DNA of 64,000 bases from Methylocystis echinoides (GTDB lineage: Bacteria > Pseudomonadota > Alphaproteobacteria > Rhizobiales > Beijerinckiaceae): contig NZ_CP156085.1 of the NCBI RefSeq assembly GCF_040687965.1, forward strand, positions 124,001-188,000, given 5' to 3'. The notes under the pieces were generated by a model, which was not told the DNA's origin, searched no databases, and saw only the letters and a program-made list of their open reading frames with translations. Each line of letters starts with the position of its first letter. Position 1 is the first letter of the stretch. The position numbers and the translations under genes are program-made. Of the stretch, positions 28,503 to 35,563 are shown one piece after another.

Positions 28503-28507
28503 CAAGG

Positions 28508-29125
28508 TCAGCTGTCGATAAAATAATTTAGAAACGCGGTCGCGTCGGACGACAGCCAATCAACCTCACCTGTGATATAGCCGCGGACCATACCGTTTCG
28601 GTCGATCACATAGGTTATCGGCATACCATAAAGTGGAAGTGGCGCGCCAGTTTCTCGATTTGCGCGTTCCGCGATGCGGCCAGCGGGGTCCAGAAATATT
28701 TGCAGATTTTTGACGCCAAGACGATTGAGGAATCCTTCGATCGTCGCCTTGCCGGCGGTGTCGACAGAAACTGCGGCGATCTCGAATTTTGTTGAATCGA
28801 ACGACTTCTGCGCTCGTTCGAGCGCTGGCAGCTCCCTACGGCAGGGGGGACACCAAGTCGCCCAGAAGCACAGAAGGAGAACCTTCCCGCGCGATGCGCT
28901 CAGGGGCGTCAATTTCCCGTCGATTCGCTGCAAGGTGGCGACTGGCATCATCATAGCAGGTCGCAGTTCAACGAATTGCGAGCTATCCGTTTGCAACATC
29001 GGGGGCGCGCCGAGTTGCGCGAGCGCTGGCTCAGCAGCCAGTCCTTGCAAGAAGCCGAGAAGCACCAGTCGGCGAGACGGATGTTCGCTCTTGTCCAACG
29101 GCTTTGGAAAACGCGTGGTCGCCAT
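28508..29125 (-). CDS. TlpA-like thioredoxin-domain protein
   Basis: A 205-residue secreted or membrane-anchored redoxin. Residues 14-36 form a signal with an Arg pair (PSRRLVLLGFLQGLA). Then comes the thioredoxin fold with WCPPC (Cys92, Cys95) in LCFWATWCPPCRRELPALER and a cis-Pro segment YGMPITYVIDRNG. Such proteins reduce periplasmic disulfides, often for metal or cytochrome maturation. It is the last gene of the operon DUF2892-bufA1-bufB1-bufC1-doxX, 75 bases after doxX, and may keep bufferin cysteines or metal sites reduced (inference). Confidence 0.85.
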   Translation of the reverse strand: MATTRFPKPLDKSEHPSRRLVLLGFLQGLAAEPALAQLGAPPMLQTDSSQFVELRPAMMMPVATLQRIDGKLTPLSASRGKVLLLCFWATWCPPCRRELPALERAQKSFDSTKFEIAAVSVDTAGKATIEGFLNRLGVKNLQIFLDPAGRIAERANRETGAPLPLYGMPITYVIDRNGMVRGYITGEVDWLSSDATAFLNYFIDS

Positions 29126-29200
29126 AGTTGATCCTATCCCAGCGTTACAGAGAGAGTTCCCGCGATCGGTTGTCGAGCCTTGCTCGATTGACCCAAGGCC

Positions 29201-29725
29201 TCAACCCAGGAGACGGTTTGCGTTTGGCAACACGCCTATTCTCGAAGAGACTCGAGAAACCACCAGGCTGTCCAGCGAAATTCCTCCCGCACCGCGCGCA
29301 ATGAGGACAAGCAGCAAACCCACCCAATAGGCATGCGCCGACCACCATGCGTCGGGGTAAACGAAGAGCTGGATCACCATGGTGATCATGAGTAGTCCCA
29401 GGGCCGAGAGCCGCGTCATAAGACCCAGAACGAGCAGGACCGGCAGCAGAAATTCCAGTCCCGCCGTCAGATAGGCGGCGTGCTCCGGGGAGATAAGGGG
29501 CAGCTTGTATTCGTCGGCGAATAGGTCAACCGCGGCGTCGCGCAATGACGTCGGCAGAGTCATGCTGAGATCGACGCCAAAGACTTCGCGACCGACTATC
29601 GGGCCTTCGACCTTGGTCTGTCCCGAGATGAAAAATGGCCGAGCGACAACGATACGGAGGAACAGCGCGATCAGCGCATAGGGAATTGAGTCCAGAAGGT
29701 CGGCGAGTCTGTAGAAAGTTCTCAT
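29201..29725 (-). CDS. DoxX-family membrane protein
   Basis: A 174-residue DoxX/SURF4-type protein with four hydrophobic segments (IPYALIALFLRIVVARPFFI, LTAGLEFLLPVLLVLGLM, LGLLMITMVIQLFVYP, WVGLLLVLIARGAGG) and the HAYW-type motif near the last. DoxX proteins accompany DUF692/DUF2063 gene pairs very often, and a redox role at the membrane is assumed. ATG 29725 starts right at the family N-terminus. It is 53 bases after bufC1. Confidence 0.85.
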   Translation of the reverse strand: MRTFYRLADLLDSIPYALIALFLRIVVARPFFISGQTKVEGPIVGREVFGVDLSMTLPTSLRDAAVDLFADEYKLPLISPEHAAYLTAGLEFLLPVLLVLGLMTRLSALGLLMITMVIQLFVYPDAWWSAHAYWVGLLLVLIARGAGGISLDSLVVSRVSSRIGVLPNANRLLG

Positions 29726-29778
29726 AGCGTCGTCAGTCCTTTCAAATTGTTGCGACTGGAAGTAACTCGAGGGCGATT

Positions 29779-30522
29779 TCACGCGCTGATCGCTGTGATG
29801 GCTTCCGCCAAGAACAGCAGACGAAGGCACGCGGGCAAATCGAGTAGGTCCGCCGAGCTCGCGGCGGACACTGTCTCGCCCTTGATCAACGCCGAGACGA
29901 ACGAAAATCCACCAGGCGGCAGCAGACGCGCCTCGACTTCAAGATGCGGGCGCAGAACCAAGACGTCCTCGCCTCGATCAAGACTGACTTCCTGAACTGC
30001 CGTATCGAACGTATTTGTCGACCATATCGATAGGATCGGAAAACGCGACGAGATAATCTGCACCGAGGGGTGAAGCGTGAAAATGGCGTCCCCAAGCGCA
30101 TCCGCAGGAACTGCCCGAATGGATTCGAGCGCGAGCGGCGTCGAATCGGCCGCATGGTAGGCGCGGCCGATCGCCCATTCGAGACGGGCAACATCCGCGA
30201 GATAGCGTAGTTCACGGGCCCACTCGAAAGTCGCGATGAATCCCGGAAAGCCCTCGCCATATTCGACGAGGATCGGCGATTTAGGCGGCGACGAACGGAC
30301 GAATGACTTTGCCATCGCCCCGAAGAAATCCGCGCCGACCAGACGCAAGCAAACCGGAAAGCGTTCGGCGAGCGCGTTGATCAGCCCGAAGATCACATTG
30401 TTCCGATAGACCGAAAAGCGTTTTGTGACGGCTCCCTTATGCCAAGCCTTCAACCCGCTCGGCGGACACGCTGCCGGGTCGAACAGGGCGTCGGTAAAGG
30501 CTGTATATTCATCGGAATTCAT
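29779..30522 (-). CDS. bufC1: bufferin maturation partner BufC (DUF2063)
   Basis: A 247-residue DUF2063 protein, partner of the MNIO enzyme in bufferin-type RiPP maturation, thought to bind the precursor leader and deliver it to the enzyme. The family N-terminus is clear (FTDALFDPAACPPSGLKAW and KRFSVYRNNVIFGLINALAE), as is ELRYLADVARLEWAIGRAYH. Start ATG 30522 overlaps the bufB1 stop by 4 bp. Cytosolic. Confidence 0.9.
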   Translation of the reverse strand: MNSDEYTAFTDALFDPAACPPSGLKAWHKGAVTKRFSVYRNNVIFGLINALAERFPVCLRLVGADFFGAMAKSFVRSSPPKSPILVEYGEGFPGFIATFEWARELRYLADVARLEWAIGRAYHAADSTPLALESIRAVPADALGDAIFTLHPSVQIISSRFPILSIWSTNTFDTAVQEVSLDRGEDVLVLRPHLEVEARLLPPGGFSFVSALIKGETVSAASSADLLDLPACLRLLFLAEAITAISA

Positions 30523-31430
30523 GGAGCAGACGCTCCTTCCAGACGCTGCGATTCAATTTTTCGCCACGCGGCAAGCATAGTCTCTGCGCGCCGCGCCTGC
30601 GCATGAAGCATATTCCATGAGGGCATCTCATTGTCCCATTCGATGAGCGTCGCGATCGGCCCGATGCGCGACAGCGCGCGCTGGTAGAGCGTCCAGACTT
30701 CCTCCGCAACTGGTCCGGAATGTGTATCGATCAACAAGGCTTCATCGAGCTCGTCGTTGTCGCATGAGAAGCCGGCAAGGTGAATCTCTTCAACAAGCGT
30801 CACCGGAAAGGCGTCGATATACGCCTCGGCGGAGAAATGGTGATTGACCGCGCTGACATGGATATTAGTGACGTCGAGGAGCAGGCCGCTGCCGGTTCGG
30901 CGCGCGATCTCATCCAGAAACTCGACTTCAGAGAATGTCGAGGTCTCGAATTCCAGATAGGTCGCCGGATTTTCGAGCAGTATGCGCCGGTTCAACTTCT
31001 CCTGAATCTGTTGGATATTCGACACGATGCTATTCAAGGTCTCTGTGTCATAGGGAACCGGCAGCAGATCATTCAGGAAATTCATTCTATGCGCCGACCA
31101 GGCGAGATGCTCGGAGACGGAGTCGGGCTCATAGCGATCGACAAGCGTCTTGAGGCGCTCAAGGTGTTGGGCATCGAGCGGCTCTGCGCCGCCAATCGAT
31201 AAGCCGACGCCATGCACCGACAGAGCATAGTCCGCGCGAAGGCGCGATAACTGCGCGTGCGGCGGGCCTCCGGCGCCCATGAAGTTTTCGGCGTGAATTT
31301 CGAACAAGCCGATATCTGGCCTTGAACGGATGATGTCGGTAAAATGCTGGCCTTTAAAGCCGACCCCGGAGCGCGCGGGAAGCGTTGTCGCCAGCCGACG
31401 ATCTTGCGTATAGCGATCATCCAGGAACAT
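30519..31430 (-). CDS. bufB1: bufferin maturase BufB (DUF692, MNIO)
   Basis: A 303-residue multinuclear non-heme iron oxidase of the MbnB/BufB family, which converts precursor cysteines into thiooxazole-type groups. Iron-ligand motifs of the TIM barrel are present in order: FEIHAENF, LSVHGVGLSIGG, SEHLAWS, LLENPATYLEF, LLDVTNIHVSAVNHH, EIHLAGF, DTHSGPV and LIEWDNE. ATG 31430 was chosen: a GGGGG SD lies upstream and the family N-terminus follows; the frame is open four codons further. It lies 66 bases after bufA1, across a hairpin. Confidence 0.93.
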   Translation of the reverse strand: MFLDDRYTQDRRLATTLPARSGVGFKGQHFTDIIRSRPDIGLFEIHAENFMGAGGPPHAQLSRLRADYALSVHGVGLSIGGAEPLDAQHLERLKTLVDRYEPDSVSEHLAWSAHRMNFLNDLLPVPYDTETLNSIVSNIQQIQEKLNRRILLENPATYLEFETSTFSEVEFLDEIARRTGSGLLLDVTNIHVSAVNHHFSAEAYIDAFPVTLVEEIHLAGFSCDNDELDEALLIDTHSGPVAEEVWTLYQRALSRIGPIATLIEWDNEMPSWNMLHAQARRAETMLAAWRKIESQRLEGASAP

Positions 31431-31452
31431 TGGCACCCCCAAAGAATTGCGG

Positions 31453-31485
31453 GACTGCCGCGGCCAGTTGGTGTCTGCGGCAGTC
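31453..31485 (-). terminator. hairpin between bufA1 and bufB1
   Basis: Inverted repeat GACTGCCGC (31453-31461) and GCGGCAGTC (31477-31485) with a 15-base loop, exactly between the precursor gene and the maturase gene. No U-run follows, so partial termination or 3' protection of the precursor mRNA is more likely than full termination. Confidence 0.6.
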
Positions 31486-31496
31486 GCGCCAAGGGA

Positions 31497-31781
31497 TCAT
31501 TTTCTGGCGATCGGCTCCAGACTGCCTTTGCCCTTCGGAGTCGTGATCGACGTGCAGGTTCCCTTGGCGACGTATTTCCATGCGTCGCCCTGATAGTCCT
31601 TGGTGGCGGATCCTGCGCAGGTCGTGCCAGGCCCTGCCGCACAGTCATTTTTGCCCTTGAGAGAAACACCAAAGCATTTCTCCTGGTCGCCCTTGGCCGC
31701 AGCGGCGTCTTCAACAGCCGACAGTGCAGCGGCAAACGCCGCGGCGATCAGAGCCGCCGATTGTCTTTTCGGGTCTGTCAT
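31497..31781 (-). CDS. bufA1: bufferin precursor BufA1 (DUF2282)
   Basis: A 94-residue DUF2282 precursor. A Sec-type signal (about 1-29, [14 protein letters not shown]) precedes a core with four cysteines (Cys36, 47, 55, 76) in the usual context [28 protein letters not shown] and YVAKGTC. In characterised bufferins such cysteines are oxidised by BufB/BufC and the exported peptide buffers copper. Start ATG 31781 has GGAGA six bases upstream; an ATG at 31787 lies too close to it. Second gene of its operon. Confidence 0.92.
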   Translation of the reverse strand: MTDPKRQSAALIAAAFAAALSAVEDAAAAKGDQEKCFGVSLKGKNDCAAGPGTTCAGSATKDYQGDAWKYVAKGTCTSITTPKGKGSLEPIARK

Positions 31782-31875
31782 TCGCATTCTCCAAAACAAG
31801 GGTCGGTCGTATCCGGGACGAAGCGCTTACTACGCGTTTCGTCCCGACGCTGCTTGCTCTTGAATGATATCGCCG

Positions 31876-32073
31876 TCAGATTCTCCTGCCGACGAGCGCG
31901 CAGGCCGGGCAGAAACCCATGAGCCCGCTCATCATCGCCATCGCGCCCGCGCCGCCAGCGAGCCAACCCATCGGCGTCGAACCGAAATGCAGCAAGGCTG
32001 CTCCGAGAAGGCCTACTCCCATGATAATGCGAAGCGCGCGCTCCCAGCCGGGCACGTTTTTGACGTAAAACAT
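31876..32073 (-). CDS. DUF2892 small membrane protein
   Basis: A 65-residue DUF2892 (YgaP-type transmembrane) protein: FYVKNVPGWERALRIIMGVG, two hydrophobic segments, and CPAC in GLMGFCPACALVG near the end. Often found next to sulfur or metal-stress genes. ATG 32073 has AAGAGG upstream. It is the first gene after the ECF-type promoter on this strand, so it leads the bufA1 operon. The Cys pair could bind metal or sulfane sulfur (inference). Confidence 0.85.
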   Translation of the reverse strand: MFYVKNVPGWERALRIIMGVGLLGAALLHFGSTPMGWLAGGAGAMAMMSGLMGFCPACALVGRRI

Positions 32074-32134
32074 GATTGACCTCTTTGATGGTGAGTGACG
32101 TTCCTTTTGGCGACGGAACGTTTGCATGAGATCC

Positions 32135-32160
32135 TTCGAACCCCGGGAATAAAAGGTTAC
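32135..32160 (-). promoter_or_regulatory. ECF-type promoter of the DUF2892-bufA1 operon
   Basis: On the minus strand GTAACC (32160-32155), a 16-bp spacer and CGAA (32138-32135), ending 61 bases before the DUF2892 start. It is the same motif and spacing as at 27646 and 32311. GTAACC/CGAA resembles, as I recall it, the motif described for Caulobacter sigma-F, which also governs bufferin-type operons. Confidence 0.75.
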
Positions 32161-32310
32161 AGGGGCAAGCGCGCGTTCGACTACTATCGCATGCGTCTCA
32201 GGGCATTAGAAATGTGATTTGACCCCGTAAGAAACCGGCCGATTTTTAGCGTCGCGTCAAAGCAACAGTTCCGAGCTCACACACGGTGAGAATATGTATG
32301 CGTGTGATCT

Positions 32311-32336
32311 GTAACTTTCCTCGACCATCCGCCGAA
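32311..32336 (+). promoter_or_regulatory. ECF-type promoter of the bufA2 operon
   Basis: GTAACT (32311-32316), a 16-bp spacer and CGAA (32333-32336), 70 bases before bufA2. It differs from the other two copies only in the last base of the -35 element. The two divergent promoters are 150 bp apart in a 333-bp intergenic region that holds nothing else recognisable. Confidence 0.72.
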
Positions 32337-32406
32337 GAACGATCCGTTGGCCTTCCAAGAGGCTAGCGCCGCCTCTTTATGTGCGCGGATCAACGAGGAG
32401 ATTCAA

Positions 32407-32667
32407 ATGAAAGCGAATATCGTTACTGGCTCAACACTTGCCGCGGCGGCGATTGCGCTGGCGCTCAGCGGCGCCGCCTCGACGCCCGCTGTCGCCAAAA
32501 AGGCCATGAAATCCGTGCATTGCGTTGGCATCAACGCCTGCAAGGGACAAAGCGCCTGCCAGACCGCAAGCAGCGCATGCAAAGGCCAGAATTCATGCAA
32601 GGGCCAGGGCTGGCTCCCTGCGAAGTCGAACGCCGCCTGCGAGGCGCAGGGCGGCACGGTTGGCTGA
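32407..32667 (+). CDS. bufA2: bufferin precursor BufA2-type, six cysteines
   Basis: An 86-residue precursor with signal peptide (about 1-30, ending PAVA) and a compact Cys-rich core: Cys39, 45, 51, 58, 64 and 78 in VHCVGINACKGQSAC, SSACKGQNSCKGQGW and AACEAQGG. The repeated C-K-G-Q spacing is typical of the BufA2 group, distinct from DUF2282. The core should be modified by the adjacent bufB2/bufC2 products and bind copper or another thiophilic metal. ATG 32407 has GAGGAG upstream. Confidence 0.9.
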   Translation: MKANIVTGSTLAAAAIALALSGAASTPAVAKKAMKSVHCVGINACKGQSACQTASSACKGQNSCKGQGWLPAKSNAACEAQGGTVG

Positions 32668-32682
32668 TTGAGCACAACTCTT

Positions 32683-32703
32683 GGGCGGACATAATGTCCG
32701 CCC
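32683..32703 (+). terminator. hairpin between bufA2 and bufB2
   Basis: Near-perfect 21-bp palindrome: GGGCGGACAT, one A, ATGTCCGCCC. It is 16 bases after the bufA2 stop. There is no U-run. It mirrors the hairpin after bufA1 and would sequester the alternative upstream ATG at 32694 of bufB2. Confidence 0.65.
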
Positions 32704-32741
32704 GAATCTGCTTTCTGCGGATCGCAGCTGAGACATTCGAC

Positions 32742-33587
32742 ATGAGCAAGCCATCGTCCCTGGGTTTTGGCCTCGGTCTACGGCCTATTTATTACCCGGA
32801 TCTTCTCGAAGCCCGGCCCAATGTAGAGTGGCTGGAGATCATCACGGAAAATTATCTCGTGCCGGGCGGGCGTCCGCTTGCAATGCTCGAGCGCGTTCGA
32901 GCGGAATATCCTATCGTGATGCATGGCGTCTCGATGTCGATCGCATCCACGGACCCGCTCGATTTCGACTATCTCAAATCCGTCAAGCAACTCGCCGATC
33001 GGTTCGACCCCGGCTGGATTTCAGATCACCTATGCTGGACCGGCATTAATGGCGTGAACCTGCACGATCTCCTGCCGGTCCCCTACACATTCGAGGCGCT
33101 CAGGCACGTTGTCGAACGAATATGGCGCGTACAGGACTATCTCGGGCGAAGGATCGCGATCGAGAATGCGTCAACCTATGTGACGTTCCGCGAATCGGAA
33201 ATGGACGAATGGACGTTCATCCGGGAGATGGCTGATCGCGCCGACTGCTGGCTCCTTGTGGATGTGAACAATATTTTTGTCTCCGCGTTTAATCACGGCT
33301 TTGACGCGAAGCAGTTTGTCGACGCCATTCCCATGGACCGCGTCGTGCAACTTCACCTCGCAGGACATTCCGATTTTGGAACACATAAGATCGACACGCA
33401 TGCCCAGCCGGTGTGCGAGGAAGTGTGGCGGCTTTACGAGCGTGTCTGCTGTCGATTCGGCGAAATCTCAACCATGATCGAGCGCGACGAAAATTTTCCT
33501 CCCTTTGGCGAGCTGGTCTCCGAGCTCAACCACGCCAGATCGATTTGCGCCGGAGCGGTTCATTCTCAAAAGGAGACGGCCGCATGA
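32742..33587 (+). CDS. bufB2: bufferin maturase BufB (DUF692, MNIO), second copy
   Basis: A 281-residue MNIO-family oxidase. Ligand motifs: IITENY, VMHGVSMSI, SDHLCWTG, IENASTYV, LLVDVNNIFVSAFNHG, LHLAGH, DTHAQPV and IERDEN. It shares the fold and motif order of bufB1 but is clearly divergent, matching its different precursor. ATG 32742 gives the family N-terminus (GFGLGLRPIYYPDLL); ATG 32694 is in frame but lies in the hairpin. The stop overlaps the bufC2 start by 4 bp. Confidence 0.92.
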   Translation: MSKPSSLGFGLGLRPIYYPDLLEARPNVEWLEIITENYLVPGGRPLAMLERVRAEYPIVMHGVSMSIASTDPLDFDYLKSVKQLADRFDPGWISDHLCWTGINGVNLHDLLPVPYTFEALRHVVERIWRVQDYLGRRIAIENASTYVTFRESEMDEWTFIREMADRADCWLLVDVNNIFVSAFNHGFDAKQFVDAIPMDRVVQLHLAGHSDFGTHKIDTHAQPVCEEVWRLYERVCCRFGEISTMIERDENFPPFGELVSELNHARSICAGAVHSQKETAA

Positions 33588-34375
33588 CGCTCGCCGAGCT
33601 GCAGGAAAGGTTTCAAGCCGGAATTCTGAGCGAAGGTTCAGCTGCGCCCGATTGCGTCGCTGACTCGACAAAGACGGACGCCTCAACGCTCTTTGCGGTC
33701 TACCACAACGCTTACCGACTTCGACTCGCGGAGTTTCTCTCCAACGATTACCGGGTCCTGCGCAATTACCTCGATGACCAAATGTTCGGTGCGCTGGTCG
33801 AGGCCTATATTGTCTCCGCGCCGTCGCATGTCACAAACGCGCGTTGGTATGGCGCGCGCCTACCCGAGGTCATGAGAGATTGGGCCCGTTTGGCAGACGA
33901 CGTGCAGGCGATCGACGTCGCCCGCTTCGAACGCGCGCTCGCCAATGCGTTCGACGCAGCAGACGGACCAAGGCTCTCGCTCGAAACTCTGGCCAGCGTG
34001 GACGCCACTAGTTGGCCAACAGTTTCCTTCGCATTCCATCCCAGCTGGGAGCTGCTGGATCTCGCCGCCGGCGCCGCGGCGCGATATGAGGCGGCGCGAG
34101 ATGGCGAAGAGTTGCCGCCGATCGAGGCGGGTGAGGATCACGTTCTTTTCTGGCGCAGCGCCGATAGCCAGTCTTCGTATCGGATGGTCGCGCCGGAAGA
34201 GCGCCTCGCCCTGATTGAAGCGGCGGCGGGGAAGTCGTTTGCCGAAATCTGTTCGCTCCTGCAGTTCTTTGACCCAAGCGAAAACACGTCGGTAGTGGCT
34301 GGCCAATTTCTTGCTCAATGGTTCGCGGATGGGCTTGTAGCCCGGCTTTCATCGGAAGACGGAGTATCGCGGTAG
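33584..34375 (+). CDS. bufC2: bufferin maturation partner BufC (DUF2063), second copy
   Basis: A 263-residue DUF2063 protein: LAELQERFQAGILSEG, LFAVYHNAYRLRLAEFLSND, YIVSAPSHVTNARWYG and AIDVARFERALANAFDAAD. Partner of bufB2, translationally coupled to it by an ATGA overlap. Last gene of the plus-strand buf operon; unlike the other operon there is no doxX or thioredoxin gene after it. Confidence 0.9.
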   Translation: MTLAELQERFQAGILSEGSAAPDCVADSTKTDASTLFAVYHNAYRLRLAEFLSNDYRVLRNYLDDQMFGALVEAYIVSAPSHVTNARWYGARLPEVMRDWARLADDVQAIDVARFERALANAFDAADGPRLSLETLASVDATSWPTVSFAFHPSWELLDLAAGAAARYEAARDGEELPPIEAGEDHVLFWRSADSQSSYRMVAPEERLALIEAAAGKSFAEICSLLQFFDPSENTSVVAGQFLAQWFADGLVARLSSEDGVSR

Positions 34376-34393
34376 AGCAAAGAGGCGCTTGTG

Positions 34394-34857
34394 ATGGGCA
34401 AGGCTCGTGGTTGGTTGGGGGATAGACTCGGGCGCTTTCTTGCGGCTCCGGCGCATGTTCACAGCGCGGGAGCGGTGACGCCTCCGGCGCGGTTGTTGGC
34501 GAGCCTGCGTCCAGCAGACGTCTTGCTCGTCGAGGGCAATAGCCGAATCCGCCCATTCCCCAACAGTTCCGGCGTCGCATGATCGCGCTGGGCAGCGGCG
34601 ATCCGACCCGCGCCATTTGCTCGACTTTGATCGCCTAGGCCTTCCAGTCGATCCGCTATCCGATTCTGCCGATCGTCAATGCGAGGGATGTGAACGCGCC
34701 GGATTGCCCTGGTTGCATCGAGGAGATACTTACCATTCGTCACCATGGGCTGTTTACGCCCAGAGATTTCGATATTTCACCCTATTTTCAGATCGTCAAA
34801 CTGGCGATAAGTGGCGCGTTCGACTTTCGCGCATTGTTTTGGGACGACCAAGCGTAA
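34394..34857 (+). pseudogene. permuted papain-like (YiiX-type) hydrolase remnant
   Basis: Degraded member of the YiiX/YebB permuted NlpC/P60 cysteine-hydrolase family. The start RPADVLLVEGNSRI holds the usual DVLLVEG motif. The middle is deleted, so the catalytic region between them is lost. ICSTLIA, an in-frame TAG, then AFQSIRYPILPIVN and IRHHGLFTPRDFDISPYFQI follow. The stop replaces the Gln of the family motif STLIAQAFQ. Confidence 0.75.
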
Positions 34858-34892
34858 TTGGCGACGCGCTTGAATGCGGAGAATACCGCCTC

Positions 34893-35558
34893 CTATTCAA
34901 GCGACGGAGTATCGACCGTTCGCCAGTCGAGAACCTGCCGGCCGAACAGCGCCGCGATCCCCGACATGACGATAACAGAACCGAATTGCCAAACGAGCAC
35001 CATAATGCTCGACTCCTGCTGATGAAATAGGAGCATCGCCGCTGCGATCAGGGACGCTGCGGCGAGCGTCGCAAGACCCGTCGTCAGATAGGGCGCAATC
35101 GGCGCGCCTCGGCGTACCATGAGCAGGATCAGGATCGCAGGCGGCGCACTCGATACGACGATCTTCCAGAAGCAGCTGAATTCCGACTGAACTGCGAGAC
35201 CCTGCAATCCATGCAGCGACCAATCACGCCAGCAGCCTTCGCCCAGGGACGCCAGCCAGACCAATAAGAATGGGAATGGCGCCAGACGCTCCCATATCGG
35301 CCGTCCGGGGCAGGTCGAGCAGAACGCGGCCGTCGCAGCCATCATCGACGTCAAGACGGCGGCGGACAGTTCGATTACGAATCGCGGCTCGGCGATCCGG
35401 GCGGAGAGATCCGTGCGCAGTCCCATGACGAGCACCAGCGCTCCCGCATAGGCCAGAGAAAGAACGAACCACATCATGGCGCGCCATATCGGATGCGGCA
35501 GACGCTGGACGGGCTTGGCGCTTGCGGCGAGACGACGAGCAAGTTCTTCCGATTTCAT
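34893..35558 (-). CDS. nrsF: NrsF-type anti-sigma factor (DUF1109)
   Basis: A 221-residue membrane protein with six hydrophobic segments and the DUF1109/NrsF layout (ELARRLAASAKPVQRLPHP at the N-terminus). Cysteines at 80, 83, 109 and 129 include FCSTCPGRP, GEGCWRDW and SEFSCFWKI. In Caulobacter, NrsF holds sigma-F at the membrane and releases it on metal stress via conserved cysteines. It starts 5 bases after the sigma gene stop, so it is co-expressed with it. Confidence 0.88.
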   Translation of the reverse strand: MKSEELARRLAASAKPVQRLPHPIWRAMMWFVLSLAYAGALVLVMGLRTDLSARIAEPRFVIELSAAVLTSMMAATAAFCSTCPGRPIWERLAPFPFLLVWLASLGEGCWRDWSLHGLQGLAVQSEFSCFWKIVVSSAPPAILILLMVRRGAPIAPYLTTGLATLAAASLIAAAMLLFHQQESSIMVLVWQFGSVIVMSGIAALFGRQVLDWRTVDTPSLE

Positions 35559-35563
35559 CGTCG

